A stretch of 64,000 bases of DNA from Stenopsyche tienmushanensis (GCA_008973525.1 WACJ01000404.1:1612001-1676000); one strand, 5' to 3'; positions 13,849-27,589 are shown, numbered from the stretch's first letter. Notes: a model not told the origin generated them from the sequence alone. Program-made: numbers and translations.

Positions 13849-16800
13849 TCAAAGTGCCCAAACTTTTACGGTATCTACGAGCAATGCTGATTTTTCGCCC
13901 CAAGTATGATACCAGGTATCCTTCTTTTGCCAAAAATTTAATATGGCTTTAATAGCTTTATTTTTCCATGGTTTGTTACCTATGTTATTTGGAAAGTTGG
14001 ACACACCTCCAACTCCCACCCCTACGGAGACGTAAAACTGAAAAGATGTATATTATTTACCCTTTACTCTCTGTACAAACTCTGTAAAAATATCGTTCAT
14101 ATTTTAAGTTTTTTTTTTTTAATTAAAGAATATTCATTCCAAAATGATTTGATTGGTTTAAAAACAGGGCTCTCCATAAATATAGCAATTTGTATTGCAC
14201 ATCGGAGCCAAGTCAAAATGATAATTCTCTACTATTCTATCTAAGTTATTCCGGTATTAATATGAATTGTACTATAAAATATCACGGAGAATGATCAATC
14301 TTGTTAATTACCTCTTTGTCGAACGGAGCAAGTGGAGAACCTTCTGCGAGTCTTCGGTTCATTCCATTACAGTTAAATTCTTTAAATCCGGTCAACGGAG
14401 GATTAATACTTCCATATGGTTTTCCGTCAACTTCCAAGGATATTGAACCTTTAAAATGAATCTTCCAAATAAATCATGTCCAATGGAAAATTATTTTCAA
14501 TCGATTTAAATTAATAAAAATATTAACTCACTAGGTGACCAAATGAGTCCATAAGTGTGGAAAGAGTCTCCCCAATTTTTGGTATAATCACTGTTTTCCT
14601 GTATTCCTTTAATACGGCAACTCTCTTCATGACCAAGAATAACTCCTCCTGACAAGGCTTTATTGCTAATATCCTTGTTACCGTATTGCAATACCGAATT
14701 GCCTCTTGCGAATGCGATTCTCATAATACCAGATTCAAATCCAACCAGTCCGTACTCGCTATTAGCTGGCTCTAAATACAGCACTGAAATAATTTAAAAA
14801 AAAATCACAAGCACAATTCAAAGCAAACATATAATATTGCTTCGTTGTATACTTTTTATAATGCATGTTGATTTTCTACATAAATATAAATCATTTGGAG
14901 ACATATATTCTAAGAAATGAAGCAATCAAAAGTTGCTCAGAGCTTTTAAGATCAAAAAGAAAAATAATCAATTATATCATGCCAATTTTAAAGCTTTTGT
15001 ACGGTTTTCTTTTTCGAGGGTTTCAGCAAAATATGCTCTATTAATATATAATTTATTAAATGTATAGTACCTGGATAAATCCAATCGCCTTGGGGTAATT
15101 TAGCCTTGATTTCAATTTTCCCATATTTAAAACTGAACTGAGATCTAATTTTTCCGGATACAATCGGTGGCAATATGTAAGCACCTTCAGCCGTTCTATT
15201 ACATAGGCTTGGTTGGAATGCAGTACATCTAAAAATATATTTTTTACAAAAATACTATTATGAAACAAACTTAAGCATTATCATTCCTTGTTTGCTTTAT
15301 TCGTTTTTTCTAAGAATTATTACACATAGTGTATTTGTTTTTCATTAATAAAAATGTAATTATATTCTACTAATTGAAATATTTAAAAAATTGTCAATAT
15401 AAAACCGTTATTTTGTCGGGACCGGAACTGAACTGTTCAGTACGCGCTTTACGCGAAAGAGAGCTTGGTTGATTTTGTGTTGATATGATGTGTAACTTTC
15501 ATCATTATTTTGCACCATTTGTGTGATCGTATTCATATAATAAAACTGTATTTTTAACTATTTGTCCATCCTGCAATTTTCCTATAAAATCAATACTACA
15601 GACACTATTTTTTATCAACCCAAAGTCATTATTATGCATTTTGTTCATTGATTTTTGATTGTATACATTATATTCGATTTCTTGATTATATACGTGATAA
15701 ATGATTTTTTTTATTTTTTTCGTCTCCTACATCTAAAATTCCAGATATTTTCTAGAAAGATAGATACACTACAAACGATTCTCTTTCTTTTTTTAACAAC
15801 TGTTCCTCGGAGCTTCCCTTTTCGTGACGTTTAAGCCAAATTATCATGTACAAGTTTCGCTTCAAAAATAAACATATATTATTGGGGTTAAACCACTTGT
15901 CCGCTGATATTACGCTTTGAAATTCATATTCGAATACAGTTCTGGGATTGTCCACCAATTTCTAATTAATTGAATGAGCATCAATAATTAAAGAGAGTAA
16001 ATCCGATCATATTATGCGTGTAGAATGTTAATTATTAAATAAGGACTAAAATGTTAAAAAGTAAGATTTTAATAGTAATACTACAAAAATTTGAAGCTTT
16101 TTTATACAATCTCTTTGTTTCGAAATACAGTTGCAGAAAGAGTAATTGATTCTGTTGCCAATTTATGTGATCTGAAATGTGTGTTTTCATTAAAGAGCAA
16201 ATAAAAAATAAAGTTTAGATGAAAATGCATCGTATTAGAAGAGCACGGAAATAATTTTAAATCTTAGAACTGAATTTGAAACAAGATTCGCAGATTTTTA
16301 TTCTTTGGAAGACAATTGTTTTTATTCATATGTGCACATAAAGATGATTGAAATTGAGGGAGAATTCTCCCATGAGTCCCACAGGAGACTCGAATCTTCG
16401 GAAATATTGAATTCTTAATATACTTCTCAAGTAATTACTAAACGCGATCGTATACCCGTTTTTTAACGTAATTAAAAATATATAAAAGCATTTCAATAAA
16501 CAAAATTAAACCGCAAAAACTTTATTCGTGCGGCATGCATTGCAACTCATGCCGGATATTTGCTAGTTCAATATAAAATTCATTCTTGGTTTACAAGAAC
16601 CTCAGGTTCAAATTAATATGTGTTTGACTTACGGTTGGATATCTAGAGTATCATCAAAAATAGATTCTTCAGTAAAACCAGGGCGATTGGAGAGCAAAGT
16701 GGGTTGTATTTGTAAATTATTGTCTTTCAAGCTGACTGCCGATGGTAGAAACGTCACAAATTCATCCTCCTAAAATTTAAAATACAATAAAAAATGTCGG

Positions 16801-17041
16801 CAAATTCAGTCGCTTCAAGAAAATGTTGCTTTATATAAAATCATCAATAGCTAATTTCTTCTTGGGCATACCTGCTCATCATTTGGAAATCTAGATTCAA
16901 TTACCCATTTGCTTTTGTCAAGATTGCTACCTGTGAAATTGTCTTCGAATAAAAGTCTACCCTTGCATTGCTTAATGTCTCTTACTTGAGTTTCCGAAAA
17001 ATCTTCACAATTGTCCTTTGAGTCGCTATCTATTGGTAGTC
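13849..17041 (-). CDS. betaGRP gene A, exons 3-8 (GH16-like part; CBM39 exon missing)
   Basis: Exons read leftward: 17041-16872, 16769-16633, 15228-15071, 14783-14532, 14448-14312, 14037-13849. Phases and lengths match genes C and D exon for exon, and the frame is open to the TGA. The product covers the linker and the whole GH16-like domain (KCKGRLLFEDNFTGS..., [44 protein letters not shown], ending VDTVKVWAL). The catalytic stretch reads VLYLEP, without the GH16 nucleophile motif. Exon 3 is 36 nt shorter than in C and D. No CBM39 exon is found upstream: just past 17110 the sequence stops matching C and D and becomes unrelated DNA, then the modSP-like gene begins. A matching exon 1 sits at 27590-27716. 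If joined to it directly, the reading frame holds and gives 389 residues. Confidence 0.85.
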
Positions 17042-17115
17042 CTAAAAATCAGACATGATATATTAATTCAATCACACATGGTATATTCTATTTCTGAAAA
17101 ATGTGTCAAATGTAT

Positions 17116-17751
17116 TAATTGACTAGCTGGTACCCGACGCGTTGTTGCCACAGAAGAAATAGTTCTAAAAATATTATTTGAAATTTGAAAGAGCTATCTT
17201 GTTTAATTAGCAATGATATAAATAATGACATTTATGAATGATATATAAAGGAAAAATATAAATTATTAAAAGTATAAATTTTGTTTACTAAATTATTCTG
17301 CTAAGTGCTTTAGGGTAGACAATAGTTTTGGTTTTTCCGTCTTTAGCAAATACAAATATTCATTTTGAAACGAGATTTAAAATTGTTTTATTTGACCTTG
17401 ATTAAAATCTCAGAGACAGTCGAAATCCTATAATGGTTACAAATTATGATGCATTTAAGTTTCTGGTAGCTTATTTTGTTCTTCTAATAATTGAATTAAA
17501 GAAAATGCATGATGCAATAACGATGTGAAAAGCATTAAAGGCTGTTTATGCGGTATAACGTTTAGTGTAAGATTAAGGATCATATGCTAAAAACAACGAG
17601 CATTACTTCGAAAATCATTTTGAAATGATAGTCAAGAAACCCAAAATAGTAAAAAATAAAGACATCACATATATTTAATACATTACACTAAAATATCAAT
17701 TCATTTATATTGATTGTGCAAAGGTCATAATTGACACGATGTGATTATGAT
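17116..17751. other. Rearrangement junction replacing the CBM39 exon of gene A
   Basis: Up to 'gaaaaatgtgtcaaatg' the sequence matches the intron between exons 2 and 3 of genes C and D. It then switches to 'gactagctggtacccgacgc', a motif I associate with repeat borders in Lepidoptera, and on to AT-rich DNA without exons, up to the modSP-like stop codon. The CBM39 exon that sits about 100-180 nt further on in C and D is absent. Confidence 0.6.
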
Positions 17752-20700
17752 TTATACCCTACCTAGATGTGCATTGATCCAGCGTTTGTATGTTTTAATT
17801 TTCGTAAAGGTCGTGTAGTAGCCAGAGGCGCAGGTAGTACCAGATTTATCAGGAACACCGACGCTGACTATTCCTTGTATGTAATATCTTATGATGTGAC
17901 CTTCCTTTGAAGGGAATACCAGTCCACCGCCACTATCTCCGGTGCACACCGAGCGATTTGCTGAAATGATTTACATTCATATTAGCTCCTCCCGAAAGAA
18001 ATCTATTATTTTCACACGCACTCGTTAGAGTTCAATTTATCTTGTTGCATGGTTCGTTAGCTTTATTTTTGGTGTCATAAATTTCATATTATTAAGAGTA
18101 AACATTCTTAAGCCAGAGCCAACTAAGAAGATATTCAACATTGTATGCTAGTTTTTTTATTCAAGGTGTCTATGATGTATGCGACGGAAAGAGTAGAATC
18201 AATTCTTCTTATTCCGACCAATTGCCATTTGTAGTTTCACCTTTCGTCTCGTTCAGCCCAATTTGCCCTACCGCGCCTATACAATAATAATTCCATATTT
18301 TTTAAAATTATTTTTCTGTAATTTGCATTCAAATGCAGAGGTGTCAAAAAGGATATTTAAGTCAAAATAGGTATACGTAAAATATCCGATCATTGTATGC
18401 CTAAGAAACGTTGGATAATATAAAATTTAAGATAACGAAACAAACTTACCGTTCAAATATCCAGCACAAAATTTATCATATGTTATATATCGTTGAAAGG
18501 TCTCAGGCATGTCTTCGATGCAATTAACTTTCGAAATTAATGTTAGATTGGCGTATTGAAGTTCTTCTGATGGATTGCCACCTACCGACGTCACTCCCCA
18601 ACCGGCTACCTGCGACCATATTAGTTAATATGTCAATCAAATTATTTTACTTTGTCAATATATTTCTTTATTTAAAGTTCTTATGACATCCATCAAAGCA
18701 TGAGTCTTAATATGCCATATCCGATATCGGATATAGGGGATCTTCCATAGGAGATCTTACTAGGGAAAGGATTTAATGTAGGGGTTTCCTATTGCCTTCC
18801 ACGCGTGGTAAAATAAAGATAGGATTATTTGGAAAGGTAAGAGACGAAATAATCTATGATTGAGTAGCGAAATTAGGATTATATATAAATGAAAATTTAA
18901 TTATTGCTACAAATTGTCACTCACTCGTGGGCGTCCCTGCACGATTTTATTATTAATCGCCTCAGCATTTACTTTTTCAAATCCACGAAATCAGGGTAAA
19001 CCTGGATCGAGACGATTGATTAGAAATATTAATATTTCGGTTCTTCCAAATTTGTTGGTACTGAGATTTTTTTCCCATAATTTGGATTTGAGCCCGAGTC
19101 ATTATCATGCTAGTCCAGGATCTATGCTACTATACTAACACTTGGTTTGTCAATATATTTAAATCTTATTTATTTATTTAGAAATGTATAAATAGCGTTC
19201 GCCACAATATATTAAATTAAATTAAATAATAAATAATGCAAATGAAAATTTAATTTTAAAGACATTTAGGGGGACCTAAATATCAGTCAAAGTAGATTAT
19301 GACAAACCATTCCGTATCCTCCATCCTGCAATTGATGTTTTACAAAATCTCTCTGCATGTTGAAACAAATGGGAAGAACTTCTCTGCTGAATTTCAATGG
19401 ATTTTCCAGTATCAGTAAAGCAATATCTCCCACATGCAAGAAGGTGTTTCCATTATATGTATTTGATATTAATATTTTTTCGATCTGAAAAGTTTGATTT
19501 ATTATTTTTGGATATTTTAAAAGTTTTTATTTGCCTTAAAACTGTTTTTCTACCATTGTCTAGAACATTTAATTTCTTCTTCTATAATTAACATTCTGGA
19601 TGAATAGTGTTGTTGAATTTACTATATTTCATTATTGATAATTCGTGAACTTCTTTCATAAAAATGTCTAAATTTTAGAGTTATCACGTAAGTGACAAAT
19701 ATAATATAAATAATTAATTAATGGTAAAGAATATTTAAAACATAAAGTAAATAACGCTTGTAAATCAAAGAAATGTGTATACAACACGTATATTCATTAT
19801 TCTAATATATTGTTGCATAACGCAAAGAAATTTAACAAAATATCAATCAAAAAATTATCTGAATAGTAAAAATTGTATACGCCATATGATCGGATGTAAC
19901 AGTTTTCAGAAAACGATATATATTGTTAGTTTAAAATAATTACCAGTACAATTTGCTCAGTAAATTCTGTATTCTCATAGCTTCTATAATTTTTTCCAGC
20001 TGCAACTGAATATAATTGTGGACTTTTCAATCCAGGCTTTTGCTGTGGAGTTTTCGGAGTAAACCAAAAGCAATGAGCAGCTACATAAAAAGACAAAAAC
20101 ATTTATGTGATTGGAGGGTGTGTTACACTTATCAATGGTGGTATTGTTGAAAAGAGAGTCTAGATCTTGTTTGGGTAGTTTGATTTTATTTGGGGGATTA
20201 TACACCGAGATTATTCTAAAAAGGCCAGTATTGCCGATCAACAGTTCCACGCGATACGGAGGTTGGAAATCTGGCGTATTTTGGAGGAGGGAAAGGATGC
20301 CATTTATGCTGGGGCGGAAAAAATTAGTTGAGAAAGAAGAATGGGAAGAAAGTGGGCCATCTGGGCAAACATAGTGATGTGTTGGGTGATTTGGCCCGTA
20401 GTGGTTGCCTATGAGGAAGGGAGGGGTGGATTTTGAGGAGGAGGAGAAGTCCGATCTCCGGGACTTTATTTTCCATCGTCGTCTGTAAATATATTCATAT
20501 AAAGTAATATATTTTTTTCAAAATTCACAAAAATTATCGAGATCGACCAAATTTTGCTTCAAGATCGACCGGTCGATCGGGATCGACGCGGGCCCGCGCT
20601 CCTGCCTTAAATGCTATGGTTGTAATTCAGCGATATGAGATGCAAAATGCTTTAAATAGTCCAAAATTATATATTTTTTCCAAATATCGGTTAGTGTTGA

Positions 20701-23700
20701 TGATTTATTTTCTATTTTATCCAAAATATCTCGATACAAAATTTGACCTCTTAATGAAATTTTAAAAAAATCGCATCATTTCGAAGGTTTGAGTGTATTC
20801 GCATATTTTCAATGGAGACGAGAGTAAATTATATTTGATCTATCAATCTTTTTAATACCAGAAATGACAATTTTCTCGGTGAGAATAGTTCCACCGCATA
20901 TTTGTTCGTAACCTTCTTCTGACAGTTCATAAATTCCAACGTGCCAAGGAAAGCCGTTTACAGCAGCTTTCTCCCCACCGAGTATAAATGTTTTTCCGAA
21001 TCCTGAAGTCCTTCCACAGTCTGAAAACAGAATATCGGTTAATTCAAACGCCAAATTTTGAGAGCACAAGATATTAACATACAAAAAAAACCATTTTGGC
21101 AATGTGATTATTTGAATATTGATTGAATAGAATAGAACCATTAAAGTTCCCTGTTTATCTCATATCCAACTTCGACAGTTATTTAATTGACGATCCACTC
21201 TTGAACTATTAGCAACTTTTGTTAATAATACATCTATAACTGCCGAGTTAATTTCGTAATCATAGTGTAGCGTTAATTTTAATAAAAAACGATATGAGGC
21301 TTATTTTCTTAATTATAGAGTTGTTTTATTGATTCGTAAAAAGGCGAGTCCGTTAGAGCTATAATTTTGAATAGAATCGAGCGGATAGAACTTCGTTCGT
21401 CTTCCGCCGCGTCAAATTTTGGTTCGCAAAACTAAACTTCGTTTTATATTGAATGCCTTTGTAAAGTGATCGTCGACGAATAGCGCGAAAGGTCAAATAA
21501 ATGATATTAGATCAGAGCTGTCAAACTCAAAGGCTAACATGGGCAAAATTAAAACAAAAAGTAAATTTAGATGGGACGCAAAAAATGTATATTTTTATAG
21601 AAATATGACATCATGAATGTACATCATGAATAGAGTAGAGATGTTGTACAACGATTTTGCTCATTGCCAATTAAATATTCTTTCAAACAAAAAAATAAAA
21701 ATATAAATAACAATTAGATTCTTACCGATTGTACATTCTGGAAGATTATAATCCCAATTTCCATCAATACACTTTAAATCAACAGGATCTATAACTTTAT
21801 ATCCCATTTGGCAGGTTGCTTGTGCTGTGGATCCGCTTGGAATTTTGTTAGTGCAATTTATATTGGCATTTAAATATTTACAAGTAACACTAACGTCGAC
21901 TCTTTGCAGAGCCCTGCATTTTTCTGAGGACAATCGCTAGCATAAATTTGTATATTTTACAAATGAATTGGTAGCGCAATACAGACTTATGGTGCGAAAA
22001 TATAATTGAAGTTCAATTTTTAAAAAACTGTCATACTTTTACATACTCCTAAAGCAGGACTCCAATTTCCATCATTTAAGCAAGTGCTATGGTTTGATCC
22101 TACCAAATCAAATGAATTTAAATCGCAAGTTAGCTCGATTGAGTCGATTGTTTCCGCGCCCCTCTTGATTTGTACTAGTGCAATTTTTCCGTCTTCCACG
22201 TCGGTTGGGTATGGACATTTCAAGCTGAAAAAATAAATTTGCATACGATAAACCTATAATATAAAAAAAATATTAATTTGATTTGTTTCCAAGCGTAAAA
22301 TCAGCTGTTGAAAATAAATTCTTGATGATGAAATGGAAACCTACGCTGCAGCTGCCGTAGACGTAGTTGTTCTAATAGTTGTGACGGGATTTGGAATAAT
22401 TGATGTGGTGTGGTTGCATAAATGTTCATCTTCGTCTGATCCATCTATACAATCAATCGTCTGTAAGAAATCACAGTTTTATTAAAAAGAGGGTGTGAAT
22501 ATTTATTGCAAAATATTTTTTCAGTACTGCAATAGAAAAGTATTGATGGAGGAGTTCAGAAAATAATTCTGACCAAAAATATTTGTCGATAAATTATCAT
22601 TGGATGTATTTGGTGCGGCACGGAAACTACCTTATTTTAAAAGTAAATGATACAAACAGTATAGGAGATATCAGTTTCGTTTTTTCATGATACAGAAAGA
22701 CATTTATAGTTTTTATTAATTATGTTTTAAAAATTATATTATTAACCCGTTCCATCCTAAGAACACGTTTAGCGTGTTCATATGTAAACTCACTTTTCTC
22801 TCTAGGTAATTGGCTAAAGTTCCCGCTTACCATGAAATATTATAGCTTTCGGGTTTAAATGGTTATGGATGGGTTTAACGATCTGGATATTTTGTCTCAC
22901 CCCATCACACATCTTATCTTGATCTATGCAGGCTCCATATGCACATTTAAATAGGTAATCATTACAAGGAAACCCATAGCAAAGATTCAAAGTCTCGTCT
23001 GAACTATCACTACAATCTGCTTTTCCATTGCATTGGTTTGATGATGAAATGCATTGTTTGTTATCGCATTGGAATTTTCCTGAGCTGAAAATATACAATG
23101 TCGAAGATCAATCTCGAATTCCTCTTTGTAGTGAAAGAAGAGGATGATAAAGCGAATTTGTTGAAAATAGCATCTAAGATAACTCAAGACGATGCTGAAG
23201 AAATATCCGAAAATGAAAATATTCAGTCAATATCCTCACAAAAAAAAATATGTGATATTAATATGAGATTCATATCCGATTGTTTTGCAATTTCTATTGG
23301 CGTAAAATAAAACTGTAGAGGTTTCATATTGAATTTATATAATATTTGATACAGAGAGGTCGTACCCACAATTATTAGATCTTAAAGTTGTACTGCAATT
23401 TTTATTTTTCTCATCAGATTCGTCTTTACAATGGACTTCCCCATCACAAGCAAAGTTTTCGTTTATGCAAGCACCGTATGCACATTGGAATGCAAATCTG
23501 GGACATCTGTTTATAAAAAAAAGTTATTGATTTAGAATAGATATCGATATTTATCGAAAAATATTATGCCAAAACAATTTTTAACTCCATTTTGCGGCAT
23601 TTGGAAAAATATTCATCAGATCCATCGTTACAGTCGATTTTTCCGTCGCATTTTCCATCTATCGAAATGCACTGTCCATCGTCGCAAAGAAACTTTGAAC

Positions 23701-24379
23701 CTCTGAAATAAAAATTTAAATCAATGTTTTCCCTCAATGATAATCATCTCGGAAGATATTCATAATTGCAAAAAAATATCAAACATCTTGCAGTTCATGG
23801 AGTTCTGTCGCTTAAATCTGGATAGTTGAATCAGCGACGTGAAAGGATCTGCTATTTGAGTGTCATATCTGAAAAATATGGGATGCTCAGAAATCATTTA
23901 AAATACGAGGATGATTCAAATATAACCGGAAATTTTGCTGTACAAATTTATTAGTGATATATAAAAATGCAAACAGAGTATTTTTTTTCTTTTTCATTAG
24001 ATTTTCCCTCCATCGGAAGCTTCTTGATATTGTCACTATAGTTGAATCGCCCTATAATTAATTCTTATCTTAAGTATATAAATTTCCCAGTAATAATCAG
24101 TAAGAGTAAGGCGGTAATTTTAGCAACAATAATGGCGAGATTATAGATTCATAAAAATGATTCCACTGTTCGCATGTTGTTCGTGAAACACTCGGAGCTC
24201 TGATTTCAATAACATAAATTTTATTATTTGCATCAAGTTTATTGAATATTAAAAAAATAGTAATCTTAACAAAGAGACTGTGGAGAATCTTTAAAGATTA
24301 AAAGACTCTCACCCGACATTTTGAGAGCTCACGTCATAAGTTGTAGAATTTCTCCTCGTCACATCCTGTAACGTATCGT
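17752..24379 (-). CDS. modSP: Modular serine protease, HP14/ModSP type (5' exon not found)
   Basis: Twelve exons read leftward: 24379-24313, 23702-23586, 23506-23366, 23084-22901, 22460-22345, 22224-22037, 21923-21726, 21020-20859, 20080-19944, 19484-19308, 18609-18450, 17960-17752. All phases agree, giving 617 residues without the N-terminus. Order: short acidic start; four LDLa domains (for example CDGKIDCNDGSDE; the fourth is split by an intron at MCDG/TIDCIDGSDE); Thr-rich linker; sushi domain; a second Cys-rich domain in the Wonton position; chymotrypsin-fold protease. The triad is intact: His in AAHC (20073-20075), Asp in DIALL (19425-19427), Ser in GDSGGG (17932-17934). Residue 189 is Ser and the activation site is GKTF/ILGG, so both point to chymotrypsin-like autoactivation. 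Known role of HP14/ModSP: a soluble protease activated by recognition proteins such as betaGRP. No signal-peptide exon was identified upstream. Intron repeats include hAT-like ends near 20500-20600 and 21510-21545. Confidence 0.88.
20495..20606. repeat. Possible hAT-type MITE end
   Basis: A run rich in 'gatcgaccggtcgatcgg' words lies in the modSP intron between the His exon and the activation-site exon. Such text is typical of short hAT-derived repeats. I did not find the partner terminus. Confidence 0.3.
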
Positions 24380-24382
24380 CTG

Positions 24383-26090
24383 AAAAAATAATATTTTTTT
24401 AAAAAATTCAGTAAGAAAAACTATTATCAGCAGTTGATATTTTAAGATTGCAAATTATCAATATATAATAAACTTCTTTTAAACAAACAACCATTACAAT
24501 TACGCCGAACATATCATAACAAATATTTCATGATAAATTCTTCCCATATTTTCAACGTTTTTAATGGATTATATAGGACCTTTGAGACACATCAGCAGAA
24601 TGCCATCAGCAAAATTTGGCATCACATCGTCGCTGTTTTTTTTTTGTATGATAACCGTATAAAATACATATGTGTTCTCGGAAAATGACCACTTGGCTTG
24701 GCTTAAACTAATAGAAATCGTCGAGGAAAATCATGTCTTCATTCAAATAGGGTGCATATGTTAGAGCAGCGATTCTTAAACTTATGTAGTCCGTGGACCC
24801 CCTGGAGCAAAATTTTTGTCGTGGACCACCTCTGTCAATAATTTTTGGCGGACTCCATTCCATAATTTTACGTCGTTCTTGAGATTAAATTTTTTATTTT
24901 GAAATATCCAAATTTGGAATGTATGAAGATTTTGATGGATAGCTCTCAAACGGTTAATAAATGATATGTCGCAGCCAAGAGTTGAAAGGTGATGTAATAA
25001 TAGATTTATCGTTACGAAATTGTAAACATGCCTTAGCTTTAGTATTTATCGTCATTGCTTTATCTCTAACTTATTTTCACAAAACGACAATTAAAATTAT
25101 TTTACTTGACCTTTATCTATACTGTATATAGCATGAAGGCAAACAAGAAGAACTGGGACCTTTGGCGCAATTGCGTTGAAGAAATTCTGAGAGCCAAAGA
25201 GGGCAGTGAAAGAGAGGCACAGAGCGTCTCTCCAACACTAGAATAGGGCCAATTACCCAAGGCCAGACTACTTGTCCTTCTAAAGCAATGTGGAAAACGA
25301 TACCGAGGGAGCAGAGAAGGACAAGGGAGGGGTTTAGTCAGTAAAAATCTGACACTGACCTGGAATCACTCCCAGGGTGTCTTATGCAAGATTCCCCTCC
25401 CACAGGAAAAAAAGTAAGATAAATTGGTCCAGTATTTTGGATTGAAAGAGAAAATCGTTTGTATTGTCTCTGTGTCCATGCTTATTTATTTATATGTCAG
25501 TATCAAGTATTTTTTATTTTTTTTAAATTTGGTTTTCGCAACACCGTAATTCTGTTGCGAAAACCAAATGAAAAATGAATTAATGTTTTGCAAATGTTGT
25601 TTTTGTTATTTTTTGTCGAATTCTAATTGCTTCGTTTGGTTTTTTATTAACAAAAAAATATTCTGGCAGTTACGTTGCGATATCCAGCTGTCCAGATTAC
25701 TTTTCTAAATATCTCTGAATGAATTCTTGTTCCCAAGTTTAACGTGGCATTATTTGGTTCTCTTATTCTGGAATGTCTCTTAAAATAATACGCTTATAAA
25801 GTCGTTCTAACAATTGTGGACATCCATATCGACCTTTATTTTCCAGCCAATTTTCAGCTCTAAATATTTTAATTGCATTCAAAGCTAAATTTCGGTAATA
25901 GATTTATTTTTTCACAATGATCTATTATCAAGATTCTAATACTCTATAGATGTTTCCTTCTGTGCAATTTTTTCACAACACGAATTGCAATTACATAGTT
26001 AGTTGCGCGCGAATCAAAATATATATGATGCGTGTAAAAATAAAAATAAATATATTTTTCCTTGTTTCTTCGTAAATGTTTTCCTTGTGC
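24383..26090. other. Region upstream of the modSP-like exons; no exon identified
   Basis: The start of the modSP-like gene should lie here or further right, but I see no convincing signal-peptide exon. At 24770-24870, 'ttcttaaacttatgtagtccgtggaccccc' style text resembles a hAT-type repeat end. At 25130-25420 a less AT-rich stretch of unknown origin appears. From about 25680 rightward the DNA again resembles intron 1 of genes C and D (near 48930 and 55980), so the left breakpoint of gene A homology is near 25680. Confidence 0.5.
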
Positions 26091-26561
26091 AGATTACATG
26101 CTGTCAGCAATGTTGCCAACCATCTTGTTTTTATTCATTACTAGCGAATACTCGGCATGCGTTGCAATGTCGCACTTAAAGATATAAAGTGTATGTATTG
26201 TTATGTATTAAATATTTTTCACTTATATTCTTATTTCATGACATGATATTTTGCATTATTAGTTTCGTCGCTCATGAATATATAATTTATCAGTAGTAAT
26301 AAGGAGTGCGCGATTCGACATCGCCAAACTGCTGCTGATCCAGAACTTGTTACTTCTACTCCTACTCTTTGACGTGACCTATAAAAGGGCCTCCACCTTG
26401 GTCCTCGTCCTCTCTTTCTTGCCATTTTTCAATCACTCCGGAGCTCAGCTCCCCGAGCCGTTGACGGCATATAGACTTCGAGTCGCCGTCAAGTTGAGCT
26501 CATTTCTTCAATCGTAATTCTGAGATGTCACTGGGCCATCCCGGGTCACTGAACATCTCAG

Positions 26562-26840
26562 TTTCTCACGGGACACGGGCTGATTAGGGTCTCATTGGTT
26601 AGGTTTGGGTTTTCAACAACTTCGGAGTGTCCATGCGGAGATTCGTTCATGGACGCAGATCATATTCTGTGGACATTTTCGGGCATGGCGTCCGATCGTG
26701 AGGCGTCAGTGGTCCGAAATTCAGTCCGGTTGGACGCGGAAACCTTGTGGCCACTCCCTCTAATTTTAAGGCATTTAGGACTTTTTGTAAAAGTTTTGAG
26801 GGAAAATGCATTCCCGGGGCATTCTACGATCTCTAACTAG
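26562..26840 (+). pseudogene. 3' end of an R1/I-type LINE ORF2
   Basis: One open frame of 92 residues begins FLTGHGLIRVSLVRFGF and continues with CPCG and an ADHILW motif. This HG...RFG...CxCG...H pattern is the C-terminal domain seen after the reverse transcriptase in R1 and I-clade LINEs. Nothing upstream continues the protein, so it is a 5'-truncated relic. It lies in intron 1 of gene A, between the conserved intron block at 26000-26150 and exon 1, and explains why that intron is longer than in D at this point. Confidence 0.6.
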
Positions 26841-27273
26841 AGGCCCTTTCTTGCAACCGGTATCAATTAGTGGGCTCGCACCCTTTATTTTGAGGCCGCA
26901 AGTGAGACTCAAAACTCTTCCCTATCCTATACAACATATATTTATGTAATTATTTTCTTATATTTAATTTTTAAACATTTTTATCTATATATTTATTCTA
27001 GCCTAGAATTTCAATTTTTTTAGAATCTTTAGCTAGCTCCCTCCCGCGCTCAGAGCGCAAGTGGCCGCAAGTAGTGGAGAAGGAGCGTGTCCTTGCAGAC
27101 ATGGAATTTTAATTCGACGGTTTTGCACCATACTGTGTACTTTGCGAACGGGCTGGCATGCTCCCGAATAGGGGGATCAATCACACAGCTCGGGTCAGAG
27201 GAGGCTCCCCATGATGTTGTTATATTCGTCCCAAATATTATGTTTATGTCATGCTAATGAAGTACTTTTAGAT

Positions 27274-27489
27274 TTAAAATATTTTTTCGGATGGTGTGCA
27301 CCATCTGGTAATAAATGATTTGGGCGTGAGCAGCCCACATACAGCTGTCCATGTGGGAAGCATGCACGCATACCCTGTGTGTTTCTGTTCTTTATTGATG
27401 CTCACACCGGAAACTGCACACGTTTCTATTCGAATAGCATACCAGTTGAAATTATTAGGACACAACATCGTGCTCTTGAACATTTTCAA
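27274..27489 (-). pseudogene. Helitron PIF1-helicase C-terminal fragment (copy 1)
   Basis: On the minus strand one frame reads SINKEQKHTG and the next reads ACFPHGQLYVGCSR followed by LLPDGAHHPKKY. These match the end of Helitron PIF1-like helicases (INKAQGQT; CFSHGQLYVACSRV), with a frameshift between them. Similar scraps lie at 37975-38145 and 40935-41160, so the same 3' piece was spread several times. Confidence 0.6.
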
Positions 27490-27589
27490 TTCAAACTGTA
27501 GCTCAGATGATATTATTCATTAATTAATAGATGATCATATCAGTTATTATTCGACCTTGAATGGTTCTGAATAATGAAAACTTCAATAC

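Noticed and set aside
21800..21945. Acceptor TGCTAG at about 21937 for the second Cys-rich exon of the modSP-like gene
   Set aside because: Using it breaks the phase with the upstream sushi exon; the next AG (CCTCAG, exon start 21923) keeps the frame.
24580..24622. Possible first exon of the modSP-like gene: minus-strand ATG, 14 codons, GT donor in the right phase
   Set aside because: The peptide (MPNFADGILLMCLK) is too short and not hydrophobic enough for a secretory signal, and the donor (gtccta) is weak.
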